Shown: in pieces, positions 1-13,740 of the stretch | Layout: every line of letters begins with the position of its first letter | How positions within the stretch are numbered: the stretch's first letter is position 1 | NCBI GenBank assembly: GCA_008508345.1 | Contig: QNGE01003490.1 | Location: 4,293-68,292 of the forward strand | Length of the DNA: 64,000 nucleotides | Reading direction: 5' to 3' | DNA from: Paragonimus westermani | Taxonomy: Eukaryota; Platyhelminthes; Trematoda; Plagiorchiida; Troglotrematidae | The notes under the pieces: generated by a model | Database searches by the model: none | Told to the model about the DNA's origin: nothing | Seen by the model: the letters and a program-made list of their open reading frames with translations, nothing else | Program-made: the position numbers and the translations under genes

Positions 1-3000
1 CCCCCCCAACTCACCCCAATTAACACTGACATCGTAAAACCTGGTGAGCATAACCACAACTGAGTCATGTTTGTGTTTTACCCAATCGCCTTACCGTCGT
101 AACATTTCTTATCAATAACTTCGTTTATTGTTACTTGATTTGATATATAATTGTACCAACCTAAGACGAGAATTTATCGAAAACAGTTCTGTTCGCTGAA
201 ACCAAAATTGTTTTACATGATTTCTACAGGGATTTTCAATCGTTTGAAACATACCAAGGACCCCTCGACGGTTAAACAACTCAAGCTGTACTTGATTACG
301 TCAACGACATTGCTGGAAACTGTGCACGTTAGACTACGCAGATATCGTTTAAGTGATTGCGATTGCATGAGCTAAGTGACAAACAATCATCTTTTAATGC
401 TCGGAACGATACTCGTCGTCTGACATAACTGGGAGCAGCGCAAGGACGCGGGTCTATCTTCGAGAGGGCAGATATGCTTTTGTTGCGAAATCGGACATAT
501 TTGATGACGTTCGCCAGTTATCTGTCCCTGGCATTCTCTGTTTGCACGGGTTTGTCACTAAATGGCGTAATCACCATTTTAGAAATGAAACTGTTGGATA
601 ATCGGCGTTCAAGAATAGTATTGCGAGCGTTCCTAACATCCCATCTTCGATGTTGTTAGCTTGGACACTTACCACGTTCTTCAACCCACTGAATCATTAG
701 TATATTCTTATTCCACGATGTCGATATCTACTAGGAAAGGTAGCGCGGCAACTGGGTAACGCAGCGTTGAAGCAACCGTGTTTACGCAGACTTGCTTCCA
801 CCGATTCAATACGTCTTATTGGTTGGAAACTTAGGAATTTACGACAATTATCAATGACGTCTGTGTGCCAATTTCTTATCACTTGTCACATCCACTTGTT
901 TTGCCCTGTTCATTCTATCTTATGCTTTATACTTACAATTTATTTATTCAGTCCGTTATATTTATCAGCCCGAAGGTCGTCGTGTTTTTCTAAAATTGAG
1001 ATAGTCGTGTAGGCTGAGAAAAATCAGACATTATTGTGAGGGTGTTAGGAATATGCGCAGAAGCTGTCTAATATACGATGCTCGTGTAGTCCCAATCCAG
1101 TCACTGATTTGCACAAATCCATTGATATATTCCAGATGTTCTTGTGTTATGTTACCAGAAATGTACCTGATCGTCCACAAATCCATTCGGGCACATCGTT
1201 TTTCGTTGCGTGCGCTTGGTTTATTGGAACTTACTGCTTCGTGCGATCCGTGTCCTGTTTGTATGCATTCGTCGACAAAGTTACTAGACCACCTAGTTCG
1301 TACCAATATTTTTTTCTCAACCTAATGCCCGAATAGAACAGGAACGTCTATTTTTGGGAAGTTGTTCACAGAGTAAGAAAAACGGTGAGCCAAATCGTTG
1401 GTCCCCCTCAGAAGGTTTTTCAGATTTAACCAGTGTCGAACTCGTCCGGAGCACAATTTGGTTCAGGTTGCGCCATTCTTGTCTTGTGGTTGCTCGTGGA
1501 CAGAAAGATTTTCTCGAAAACCAAAATCGGGTCTTTTCAACTCCACACTTCTTGCCAAGACGGAAGCAAAAATTATTGTTTGGCTGGCTGTCTTCTTGAA
1601 CAACAACTCCCGTCCATCTGTCCTCTTTTATCGATCTGCCGGAACCTACCCAGCATATTGCTGTATGTATTTTACCGGATGAAACGTTTTCGCAGCATGT
1701 AATGGCTTTTTTCTAGCAATTGCGCAACCCTTACTTTATGTATGTGGTATTTCATAGGTCACCGTAATGTGGTCACATGGGTAGATATGTATTTTTGTAA
1801 AGGTCGCTTACACAACTTTTCAGAATGTTTCGAAAGTAGCAAGCAGTCTTCAAAAGCACCTTCAATTTACTGGGAGATATTGGCTTCAGTTGGATACTGA
1901 AACAGATGTTTCATGGCTTAATATTATGTGATCACCTGTGAAATACCGGGTGGTCTTGCAACTACGTCGCAGGTGTACACTCCAATTCTTGCCTGGAAAA
2001 CGGTAACAATTAACAGCATGACATTTTTCACAATCTCTCTTTCGATCTAAGTTTAGCCGATCGGCCGATTTACCAATTTTCCGTTCCCATTAGTTCTGTC
2101 ATATCCAGTAACCTGACTCTTCGTTCCAACCCTCTACGTTCGTTTGGTCACTCATTACCTAATGGTTAACAGATTATGGCGCGTCTGGATCGCTGCGAAT
2201 GTTTATCACTAGCGTTATGGTAACAGCACACAATAATTGAGTCCAGTGGTATCACTAAGCAAACGAACAGTGGTCAGTGGACTTCTAAAAACTGTTTTGT
2301 AACCAGTAGAAATGTGCATGTGTAGGCTATCATTCCAGACTCTATTTGGCCATGTTAGTTCAACCAATCCACGTACTCCACACGTGAGCGTTATTCTGTT
2401 AGTTGACAGAACTTTCTGAGAATCGCTTAAGTGACTTGTGATGCGTTACAACGCGAAAAGAATCATGTGTACGCTTGGAGTCAGTATTCTGATCTGCTAG
2501 CCTCCATTGTCTGACATTTGCGTGAGTGTAATCACTTCACTGCCATCATAAGTTGTTGAACCGGGATTCCGTTTGCATACGTTTCCAGCTGAACTGGGCA
2601 GTCTGTAAGCAAAATGAGTGTAACAATAATGACAACCCTTAGAGGTACGTGGCTTAGTCGTCAAAAAGCAGGCTCGTCACGGTTAATATTTCGAGAAGGT
2701 ACCATTCGTACAGCTGGTCGGAAATGACTAAGGTTTTACAGGACCACCATTTCGGTTGTGCGTGTTGTGCTTCCCGTATATCACTTACAATCGAACTCAC
2801 CTAGGATGAAATGTGTGGCATCAAGTAACTTTGTATACGTTGATTCTATCTACAGTACTGACAGCGCTAAAGACAACAAAGTCTCCGTTTCATAATGCAC
2901 TTTCACGTTCTTTCCTACGGTATCCACTGACTCGATTTGCCATTCTCTTTACACTTTGTCGTTTTGTCATACACTCACTCCCACGATGTTGTAAGCACCT

Positions 3001-5422
3001 CACATCCTCATCCGCTTAACTGATTACTGACTTGGCAATCTTAATTGCCGAGCATGGGTCGGTATTTTTTTGGGCACCGCCGTCGAGACGATTTGTAGCT
3101 GCCTCACCTCAGTTGTGAAGGAAATCGTGTACTTGTATGTGTTAATGCATTAATAGTTCAACCCACACACTGACTAGAACAGTTGGAGATCCAGCATGTA
3201 CTCCCTGATTGTTAGGCCCACTAATTATATTTGCCCGGAAAATCAGGACCAAGAGATGCCGCAGCCCTTCAAATGGGAATGTGGCAATGCTTGTCTCGAA
3301 ACTGGGACATTGGAGGGATACGGCTCAACTTTTACAGTTGACCGTGATTAGATGTGAACCCATTCGAATACTAGTTGCACTTTGGGTTACCACATTCTAG
3401 CTTTACGTTATAGCGTTTCCTTGTTAGATGGGTCATCCTATGCATTTCGCGTCTGGCCCTAATTCATATGGTGCCATGTGGGGAACAATACTTCGCAAAC
3501 GAAGCGTAAAACACGTATGCAGTAATTTCGTAGTGAAGACCGACTAATAACGAACTTCGTTGTTTTTAACAACTTTGGTGCATTCTATGTAGAACTGTCC
3601 GAGATGGATGGACTTTGAATCCGTTACTCTGAACGAATCGGCTGGCTTCATGTGGGGATACATCGCTCCTCCCTGAAGAAATAATTAAGAGTAAGGGAGC
3701 ATTTCTGCGGTATTCTTTAAAGGAACAAACCTCAAAAGCGTGCACGAAGCACTTGCAGGGGATCAAAACAGGCTCCGTCTCTCTTTGACGAAACAGTGCG
3801 GCGATCTTAACGTATCAAACTCAACTTATTAACACGTAAGATCGTTGATAAGCAATTCTCGCATATCCTTTTGGGCAATCTAAGGCTAGTTCAATTGATT
3901 TGAGAAACCAGCATGTTTCGATAATTTTGTCGTCTGAACCAAGCGGACAACATACTGATCCAGGTAGGTTTGGTGTGAGCATGTTAAGATTTTCGTTTGT
4001 AAGTTTGGACTAGTAGAATCCATGCTAAACCAGCATTCATCAAACGAGAATTGAGATTTGTACATGAAACTCTTCGGTGAAACCCTTTTGCAAATATAAG
4101 TAGATAGGTCTTGGGTTTCGAATAATGGCCCGTAGATTTGTCTAAGCCTGGATAACTTGACAGTACCACAGCCTGCAAGTAATCCTCAGTATGAACGGCA
4201 GCAGGCGCTGAATGGTGTAACGCCCATTGTTGTGTTGCTTGTCTGCTACCTTGTAGTCAGAACAGAGTATGAACCCTATTATTTTCACATGAATGTGTGA
4301 ACCCTCGTCATTTTGTGACGATTGTGTAATCGTTACAAGCTGTAAATAGGGGGATTTGATTGCAAGGTTTCTTCTAGAGAGTCCTCAGTGCTTCAACCTA
4401 CCAAGAACAATGTTGACAAGAACACAGTAATGTTCATGTCTGCTTCGACGGTTCCCACAAAATAACAGTATCTCATTCACATCGATCGAGCTTCGGTTGC
4501 TTAAAATGTGGACCTTCACCAACAGAATACATACGTTCCCTTGGGAGTGTTCCAAAGTAGGGTGGAGAACTTTATATGAATTAATAAAGTGGAACTTCAT
4601 GGTTTCTGATTGTGGTTTCTTTGTTCAGGTGTTACGATTCCGAATGATTTTCTTCGCTATATTGCTAACAATGAAACCGGATCTCTGCAGTACTAATTGC
4701 CTACATATGATTTCGTGAGCAGACGGTTGATTGTAACCACAACCTCCTTTTACCCCGATTACTTGACTGACTTTTTTCATAGAATATGAAACTTCTGGGA
4801 TGTCTGATGCTTTCGTTGTATAATGCTGTTCATGGAATGGATTCCTTCGCGAGATAACGGTTACTTGATTTTGGTTTTTCAGACGTGAACCTAACACTTC
4901 GCTTCTACAACTGATTCTCACGTGGAACTCGATAAGTTTCCATTGATGAATATGATTGTTTTTGTTCATACTCACCGATTGGTACCTGTCTTAGCTGGGT
5001 AACGCCTCGTACCATGTGTTGACCCAATGACGTCATACACGAAGCACAACCCACCACTGGATGCGTTCGTAAAGTAGCGACCTTTCAATCCGTCCCGCCT
5101 CTCTTCCAGTCGGAGCAGCATAGTGACCCTAGATAGTGAAGTATGTTGGCGGGCTGAACGGCTACACAATCAGTCACAAGTGCCGTCTCTTTTACAGGCC
5201 AATTATTATTTGATAATAAAGCGAGGGATCGATTTAGATGATTCCCTGGTGTGAAAGCAAAATGTCACCCAGGGTTGCAAGTGTTTTGCAAGACACCGCA
5301 GTTATGTGTGGATGGGTACTGTCCACATTCGAGAATCGATTCACTGCGCGGTGGAATTACCGCGATATGAAGCAGATACAAAGTAATTATCCGTTCTAAC
5401 TAAAGCCCATCATGATCTGGAT
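1..5422. other. No recognisable gene
   Basis: All reading frames here are short and none resembles a protein family I know. I see no RNA gene, no satellite and no clear mobile element. It reads as ordinary intergenic sequence; very old repeats could be present below what can be seen by eye. Confidence 0.6.
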
Positions 5423-5426
5423 CTGT

Positions 5427-5780
5427 TGTGACGAAAAGACGTTCAGTGAATCATAATCTTTATTATCCAACTCGATGGCTGCAATGACACGAGCGCGCTC
5501 ACGTCTGAGTCGAAATCCCTGTCCACGGCACACCGCCAGTCTCCGCTCACAAGTCTTATGAACTTCTTCCCGGTTTGTGTTGTGACCGATGCCTTCTGTT
5601 GAGGTTTTTCATCTGCCATTCCCCGTCCGTTTGTCCGTTCTCGTTGGACAGTGACTCGTTCGGTCGTCCGTGTTGTATGCAATCTGCTTGCTATGGGGTT
5701 TTGCACGTACCTCATCGCCGCGTTGAGGTATTCCATGGAGAGTTGAACTACTCGCACCACCGATTTTGTCATCCACGACA
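5427..5780 (-). mobile_element. Solo LTR, minus strand (LTR retrotransposon)
   Basis: Read on the minus strand this 354-bp unit starts TGTCGTGGA and ends CGTCACA, the TG...CA pattern of an LTR. It is flanked by ATAG (complement of 5781-5784) and ACAG (complement of 5423-5426), a 4-bp target duplication with one difference. It aligns along its length with the plus-strand LTR at 7142-7669, sharing the start, a GAATACCTCAACG block, the poly(A) hexamer AATAAA (complement of 5459-5464) and the terminal CTTYTCG block. No internal region follows, so it is a solo LTR. A 4-bp duplication fits Gypsy elements of the CsRn1 type; that assignment is inference. Confidence 0.72.
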
Positions 5781-5784
5781 CTAT

Positions 5785-7137
5785 GACTAGCATTCAAGAT
5801 GGGGTTAATGAGTCACTGTACCCTCACTTCAAATTGAGTCAGCTCCACGAAGCAAATAAGCAACTTAAAAATGGAAATTTGAAAGACGGAAACATGCAAT
5901 AAGCTCCATTTGTGCAGCTGGACATCTATTGACCACTTCTCACCGCCGATGTGACTGTTAATTACTTGGCTATCCTGTGCCTCGCCAGAGATATTAGGGT
6001 AGATGTCAACACATATTCATATAATTGAACAAGGAGGTATATTTTACAAACTCATCAGCTTGAGACCAGGGTAAAGTTCGAAGTTTAAGAAGTCGAATTG
6101 TTCTCATGAGGCAGTCATGCTTATCGCTGCGCAATCGACCCCGCGTTAAGTTCGACTGAGGTAATGTATGCAGGGCCTCAACCACATTCGCTTGTGAGTG
6201 ATGTCCAGATCGTCCGATCGCCTCTGGAGAAGGCGCGGTAACTATCCTGTTATTTACGATGGGCGATCTCGTGCTTGAGACTTCTTATGAAGTTGCGCTG
6301 ACAGAAATTTTGGGCGTTGTTTTGATAACCAATAGGTAGAGGGGGATTTGGTTCAACATGTGCTATTCAATTCTCTTTCTGCCTACTAGTTAATTTAGGA
6401 ACCACCAAGTACACCTTTCGGAATAACAACAGTGGAAAGCGAGGATTGCATACTATGCGTGTTTGTTAAATCCCTAAGTAGTTGTACCCCTTACTCGCAT
6501 GTAATCGATCAAGATATGGTTTGTCTTGTACATTGCAGCTTGGATCAGCGCACTCCTTCCAATCAAGAAAATGAGGATAACCAATCTTTTCTTCATTTGC
6601 TTGGCGTCCGAGTCCGGAACATGTATATATGATTTGGATGGGGAACCAGCATATAATTTTAATCGTCCACATAATAGCAGTGGTTAAGTCAGCCGTCTAA
6701 TAGCCTTCCGAGTACAGGATTACATATATAATAAACTAATCGATTACTACGCCCTTTGTGCTCTCAGAAGTTAAATGGATTAGGTGAATCTCTCGGCGTA
6801 ATGCCTCACCTAAATATGGTCCGTTCCTTACGGTCCATTCTAATGTTTGTCTGAAGCCCTGGTGTGATCAACTATTTTTGCACTACCACAACTGCTTGGT
6901 CAATCACTGTCCAGATAATGACACCTCAATCACTCTCCGTACACATAAGTGTGACACTGAATCAAACGCCTTTCGAATGTCTATCCGGGATACAGATAAA
7001 TTTCGTTCGCTGCTTTTCACATTTGCAATCAGCCATCTGTTCATCATACGGTTTCTGATAGCATATGATCAACCTTGTCTCTCATCGAGCTGGATTGAAT
7101 GCATCGGCTTACTTAATTGTTCATTCTGCACCGGGTC
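5785..7137. other. No recognisable gene
   Basis: This is the spacer between the two solo LTRs. I see no coding region or structured element in it. Confidence 0.55.
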
Positions 7138-7141
7138 ATAG

Positions 7142-7669
7142 TGTGGTGGATTGCCAGGTCGGAGGTGCGAGTTTTCGAACGCTCGGCCGAATACCTCAAC
7201 GTGGGGGAGGTACGTTCGAAAACCTGCCGCGATCGGATCGAGGACAACGTGCGCGACCGGATGAGTCATCGCTCGACTGGATCGGACCAACGGGCGAGGC
7301 AGGGCAGGCGAAATACGACAGACGGCCAGATCGGAGGCGTGGTTTTTCCAACATTCAGAGGAACATCTCGACACGATGTTGGAATACGGTCAAGGCCAAC
7401 ACTGGGTGGATGGCGGACAGCACGAGCAGCCGGACGAGCCATCGCGCAACGAAATCGGACAAACAGACGAGGAATGGCAAGCGGAAAACCCTCCGATAGA
7501 AGGCACCGGTCACACACGTAAACCGGTTAGAAGTGCACACGACGTGTGAACGGAAACCGGGGGGTGCTGCGGGTTGGAATTACGACTCATAAACGAGAGA
7601 GCGCGCGTTGCATGTGACTAGCGATTTGGACAATAAAGATTGTGCTTTGTTGGACGCCTTCTCGCTACA
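7142..7669 (+). mobile_element. Solo LTR, plus strand, with exact 4-bp target duplication
   Basis: This 528-bp unit begins TGTGGTGGA, ends CTCGCTACA and is flanked on both sides by ATAG (7138-7141 and 7670-7673). AATAAA lies at 7632-7637, about 32 bp before the end, where an LTR poly(A) signal is expected. It is much more GC-rich than its surroundings. It is 174 bp longer than the sister LTR at 5427-5780, because part of its U3-like half is duplicated in tandem with a 172-bp period. The open frames across it are by-products of that composition, not genes. With no internal gag/pol nearby, it is a solo LTR left by recombination between two LTRs. Confidence 0.8.
7154..7497 (+). repeat. Tandem duplication inside the solo LTR
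   Basis: The block starting CCAGGTCGGAGG at 7154 recurs as CCAGATCGGAGG at 7326, a period of 172 bp. The two units share the order of several GC-rich words but have diverged. The sister LTR at 5427-5780 has only one unit, which accounts for the length difference. Confidence 0.62.
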
Positions 7670-7673
7670 ATAG

Positions 7674-10600
7674 GAGAGACCTTGTGGTGTTCACACTTAG
7701 TGCGTCAGCACAGTTACTAGGCCTAAATAAACCCAACGTGTCATTGGCTGCCTCCATTTTGGGAATCGGTGCAACACATGTGTGGCATGACAGCTGAAGC
7801 TCACCTGATAATCAAGCATCGATTATTTGTTTAAACCGTACGCATGTTGCCGTTGACTCTTCACACTAAAAGTGATGGGTTTTGTGCGGTCCTGATGTCC
7901 ACTACTTCAGCCTGACCTTCATTGAACGAACAAACTCAGTTCAGCTAGGCTAATGTCTATTTGTCAGTAGTTACACGTTGAGGGCCTCGTTTCCTTCATG
8001 TCATCTGAATCTCCGTAGTTTTTCTGTATAAGTACGATGTTCCATTGGATTCTCCAATAAACCACGGTTTTCCCCAAAATCAGAAATGGGGGCGATCCAA
8101 CCACTCACCCTGATCACAGCGAAACAAGAGATTAGCCCGTTTATCTGTTTACACTCGATACCAATATCGCCCTCATAAGGCACAGGGGACGCAATACCTT
8201 TTGTCATATCTAGGATGGTATCTAGGATGGTATTCCATTCAGACTATGTGACTGAGTACAACGGCATTTTTATGTAATACACCATATTTCCTTCATTTCC
8301 CTTCCACCTGTTGGTCATTGCGGTTTTCGTTGTACAAGCATTCACAGTATTGGGCACTATGTATCTCGCGTTCTTCACCTCAGATTTCGATATCTTTATC
8401 TGTTCTACTAGGTGGTCCAGTTTGGAATGATCGTTTATGCCTGGGACTGATGTTCTTAAACTTGCATCACGGTTCAGAAAACTGAAATCTAATCAATCGC
8501 TAATCGAAATGATAGATACGACAGTCGCGTTCAAGTTTGTTAGACCAATAGATACTTTTCCTGTGTATACTCCTGACGTGCTACACTATCTGAGAGGGCA
8601 AATTCGTGCTCAAACAGGGCTCATAAATACTCGGTTAACTCTCTTGTTGCACTGGTTCGTTCTGCGTTGTCGGTTTCTCAAACGTCATTCGCGCAATTTG
8701 CACCTACATGAGTCTTGTGGTTTCCACGGCATTCGGTAGACGATCAAAAGGGTTAACCTCTGTTTCAGGTTTTATTGCAAGTGGATAATAACTCTCTTGT
8801 ATTGATATCCACTCAAACTGGAATGTCAGCCAAATTCTTCATGGCATCAGATATACTAGGGACAGCCCAAAGTGCCATCAATCCAATTAGTTTCTGATAA
8901 CGAGTTCGGTGATTTCCGTAGTCCTCTAGTAGTGTTTGAACCACCATCCTGTCACTTAAACCGGAATATTCATTTACCGGTGATTCTTTTTGGCTCCCAT
9001 TGAAATCGTTGTGAAATTTGATTCCGCACACTAATTAATTTGAATAGTGGAGATCCGCCCTCACTATCTGTTTACTCAGTATTTCCCCGTGTTCTTTACT
9101 GGGATCGCAGACCAGAAAACCGTTGTGCCTCACTGGCTTTTCAGCAAAGTGGCAATTGACCAGCAAGCAACGGAATAGTAGCCTGTTACTAGTGGTAACA
9201 AGATCCAACCATTGAGATAGAATTCACTGGGAGCATTAGAAAATAGTTTGTTCCTGTTCAATAGATTGGAAGATCAGCTGGCTTGTCTGTTCCAATCATG
9301 GTCACGAGAAACTACTGCCGACTGCGAACTTGGACCAGATGACTGAGTTGACGTCAAAGCCTTTTAGCGTCTGCACTACAAAAAATGAAGAGGAGAATAT
9401 CCCCATTGAAAAGGGAGGGCAAACACTCACGAAACCCAACCACCGGTCCACGTACTCCGGCTCATCTATCTTGGGTCCGGAGACCTAATTGATTCGAGCT
9501 GCTTGCGACTTGAGGCACAACGGCCATTCGAAACTATGATGCTGCCGTTGACGATTACGAAGGCAGACGTTCATAAAGCACGAGTATGCTCTTTTGGATT
9601 CTGAAGGTTGAGGCTTAATGTTCTCTGGTGGTTAGGGTGGTTAGCATGCGCGACCGGCCGCAGGTCAGTTTCTAGCGAAGGAAATGTAACAGAATTCATT
9701 TGATTGTTCTCGTATGCAACTTGATTGGTATGAAGTGTAACAGTTTATCATCACCTCTCATCCAATATATCACCACACATGGCACACTTAACCTATCCTA
9801 TTTCCCACTCTTTGTAAGACCTACGATGCCGTTTAAAAAAAAGTATATCCTGTGTTGTTCCAGTAGGCTTAATTACCAATCTCAGTTCGAGTTCAACTAT
9901 GAACTTTTGTCTTTGTTACTCCAACTACAGTTTTTGCGCGTTCATAGGCGTTTTACACTGGTTGAGTTATAATTCTCAAAGTTCCCTGAAACCATGTACT
10001 TCTACGTACGGATTTATGCGTATCTGGTATTTTCCATAGTCCACGCACTTTAACAGTGTACAACTTGCTGCGTTAAGAAGACGAACACAAGTGTAGATGT
10101 TATCTTGTCTCCTAGTGACTGCATATAGGATATACTAACTGAATAGCATCCTTAACCAAACTATCGTCGAGTTTATCCCCACACTATACACCATGCACAA
10201 CCGTTAACATTCCACCACTCACTGTCTTCGCGGGACCCTTGATTTAACTTAACGTCAACAAACATCTACTGCTTTGTTCCAGCGAGCATAATTATGCCAT
10301 TTCGTAGCATTCCAGCTGGCGCTTTTATGTGTGTTATCCATGTTTTTCAGTTGTTGAGCGTCGATAAACATTCATTTGTGTCATAGTGCCACAGATATTT
10401 TTATCTAGCTACAAAGCTGTTAAGGCTAAGAGGATATCATTACGTCACGAATTCACGCACTAACTCTCCAGGAAAAGTTTACTGTTAAACCTGTAACGTC
10501 AAACTGTACCAACCACAGCAATTCCCGGCACACATTATGACTTAGCTATTTGCTCGATGTCTCATAACACTCCCAGAATCTCGTCTTTCAGCAAAGGTTA

Positions 10601-13600
10601 TCAAATTTCCCTTCTGGTAAACGATTACGACCACCTAAGTAACTAATTCCCCTGCTCTGTGTTCGACAGCTATATACTACGTCCGTAATCGATTTTTTTT
10701 CGCTTTTGCGGAGGATTGTGAGTATATTTACACAATCTGCTTGAGAGGAATTAGGTTGCTAGGAGTTAACATCAACTACTACCGTAAAACCAACAAGTTT
10801 CATACGAAACCAGCACAGTAACAACATCTATAGTTTTTAATCACTGCGCAATAACGTTGGGTATAGACTCCAGGACAAAACTATGACGTCTTGCAGTATG
10901 TCACGGTTGATTTTGATGCAGTACGCGCTGAAATGAGTGGCAAACCTCAGCTATCGGAGAACAGACAATCGGAAGCGACAGTCACAAGGAAGTATATACC
11001 TTACGTGATTTGTTTTAAAAAATAGCTTTGCGCTGCTCGAATGTCAACAGGTGCAAAAACATGTCTACCAGCAGTTACTTCCTTGACTAGTAGTCCTATT
11101 CCAATTCGACCAGAAGCATCTTCATAATATTTTTTGCTTGGTCCATGTGCAGTCGTTCCGCTTAAACGTTCATTTCACCTCCAAAGATATTCATTTCTCT
11201 CTTTTGATTTTTCATTGCATGTCATCATCGGTTCTGCTTTTTACATGAAGATAAACATGTTAGATATGCGATAGCCAGAACGTCTTGATCTCTGAAATCA
11301 TTTAACGATTTTCCATATGTTCAAGTGAACCAGCTTATGGGTAGGATTTTGGATTTGTTAAACATCCCATCTGATGGCATGGAAAATTAGAATCGACCCA
11401 TTTTCACCGACTGCTTTTGTTTAGCGCTGAGATAAATTTTCCCTCGTCCTTGGATTATTGGTTCACTTAAGTGACGCCCATATTCAGATAGCCATAGGAA
11501 TCCGGGCTGTTGTGTGTTTGTGAACATTTTATTTTTGAGGAAAATCCACGTTTCTCTCGGACAGAATTCGTCGAGGGGCTAAAATATCCCGGCACAAATA
11601 AGGTATACATTTCGCCATTGCAAACTGGACATTACACGATAAATGGTTGAGTCAACTTATCAGTAGAGAGAAGTTGCGAACTTACATGTTACCCATGTCA
11701 GGAATCGAACTTTTGATTGGGTCTTCAATACATGCGACGTGTGTTTGGCGCATAAACTGTTGCATCGCTCATTTGTTGAGTGAATTCACATGATGGTGAG
11801 TGTGTGAAACATCTTTTATTTGGTACTATGTGACATTGCGTCATCTTGAAACAGAGTGGACCACCTCTTGGGGACCACACTTATATTCCCTTGATTACAC
11901 TACTCGTATTCGTACTGCATACTTAGTAGATAGTCATACAAGTGAAAAAGTTTGCGGCCTCTCTGAATATGTGGACTTTCGGCTTGGAAAAATAGTTGAT
12001 TGTGAAAATAGGTGGTGCTGGATTCGTCGAGCAGCTTTCATTCATTGGGTTGCCGATGGTTGATAAAATTATGTCGCTGTCTTCCGCATCCGGATGGGTG
12101 TGTAAGGAGTCGTGATTGAAGAATGCGCTACTGGCTTCCATAAGTGGTCAAATGTTGGTATTTCAATCCCTACGTTGACCAACATTTGTTGAACCAACAA
12201 TTTCAACAGATCGAAACGACGATCCCTTCACCTACTCTCCTCAAAATCACCTGACTCTTCCATCAATTTTTCCGCTCGACTAGATCAATGTTACTACTGT
12301 CTCGCCTTTCTCTTTCTGCCGATCGAATGTAATTGACAGTTGGAATCCACAGTAGAGGGGGCCCAAGAACGCAATACATTACTCACATTACTGCTCAGTA
12401 GTGAGGTCTGATCATATGTTTGGATTTTGTAGTAACCGGGGTGAAAATATAAAAGACACTGAAGCGCATAAAATGACATAAACTGGTTTCCTATACTTAC
12501 AGGAACTGAGTAGTGACAACCGTGATACCCTGGGATCAATGATATATACAAATGGGTGTGTTCATCGTGCTGAAGCGCGTACTCCCGTACGCTGATTTTC
12601 CGAATAAATCCTTTCGCCATCTGCGCTGTTGACTCATAATTTTAGCAATGATCCCCTATCTATGAACATTCGGCCCATGACCTATTTCCCCCCGATTCGC
12701 TTAGTTGCTTACTTCTAGGCTGTTTTAACTGCTAGGAAATCTCCAACCAGTTCATCTGGTCTGATGAGACTTTTGTACCAGAAATGAAACATTACCAGTA
12801 AACCAAATTACCGATTGTCTATAAATTGTCTTAAAATTATGAATCCCCAGCCGGTCGTGAATAAAGTCCAGTCAACACTACACACAGTCTTGCATATTAT
12901 AGACTGCCCGGTGTCATAGTGAGTTTGCTTCTCCTTAGTTCATAGTGAACTTCACACATGCTGAATTCGGCGTAAGGGCGTGGCGATGTATTCTTTAGGA
13001 TATAGAATTCATCTTTTGATGGGAGGTCTCCGATTCAGGAGCAAAAGAGATTGAACATGTGGTAGCTCGTAGCCACCGAGTTTATGTTAGAGTAAAAGGA
13101 CATATTGAGCGTGTCTTTGAGCAGCCTCGACCACTACACGGTGTTCATTTCAACTGCCGGATCCATGGATTTAAGTGTCCTTTTGTAAATGACGCTAAAA
13201 CTGAATTGTTGAATTGACTGCGGTAACAGGCGTGTACAGTTTTTTCCATTCTTTGCTAGAGCCGAAGAAGCACTATCGCCATTTTACAGAACATTTTTAT
13301 GAATATCTTGCAGTTGGTATTGACAAGATTCCTATCCAGCTGAATGGTACAAATTGTACCTTAACGGTTTTGCAGGAAAAGTGGATGTGATTCTGGTTCC
13401 CCTTACTTACAGGCGTCTGTCAACAAGTGCTCGTCTAGGCCTGAGTTTATCTGTTTTTATGAGAACAGTTTATCTCCTACAGCGGTTAGCAGGTTGTTTT
13501 TACTTTGATTATACTGTGGTCATCTCAGTCTGATTGACGGCGCGTCCATTTAGGGAATCGATAGTGTCCCTGTGCAACGCGGTCAAATTGGCCACCAGAT

Positions 13601-13740
13601 GTGTTTACAGCAAAGTAAGAATCATTTGGCAATGAGAAAGTTCTAACCGTACCATGGTAAACAAAAGCAAGTCACAGATCTGTTTGGCAGACACTCTCAC
13701 GAGAAAACAAACAGACAAGAGATAACCTAGTGCGACGCTT
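7674..13740. other. No recognisable gene
   Basis: About 6 kb with no frame that I can tie to a protein family. A weak tRNA-like stretch (GTGGTTAGCATGCGCGACC near 9639) may be the head of an old SINE but cannot be supported further. Nothing else stands out. Confidence 0.5.

Noticed and set aside
4625..4975. 116-codon minus-strand frame
   Set aside because: No recognisable domain, no splice context and no neighbouring conserved frame.
7065..7521. Overlapping 130-144 codon frames rich in Arg/Gly
   Set aside because: They fall inside the GC-rich solo LTR and its tandem duplication and have no homologue; composition artefact.
12761..12790. CTGATGAGAC as a hammerhead core
   Set aside because: No pairing stem II and no correctly placed GAAA; the following ACCAG only forms a simple hairpin with CTGGT.
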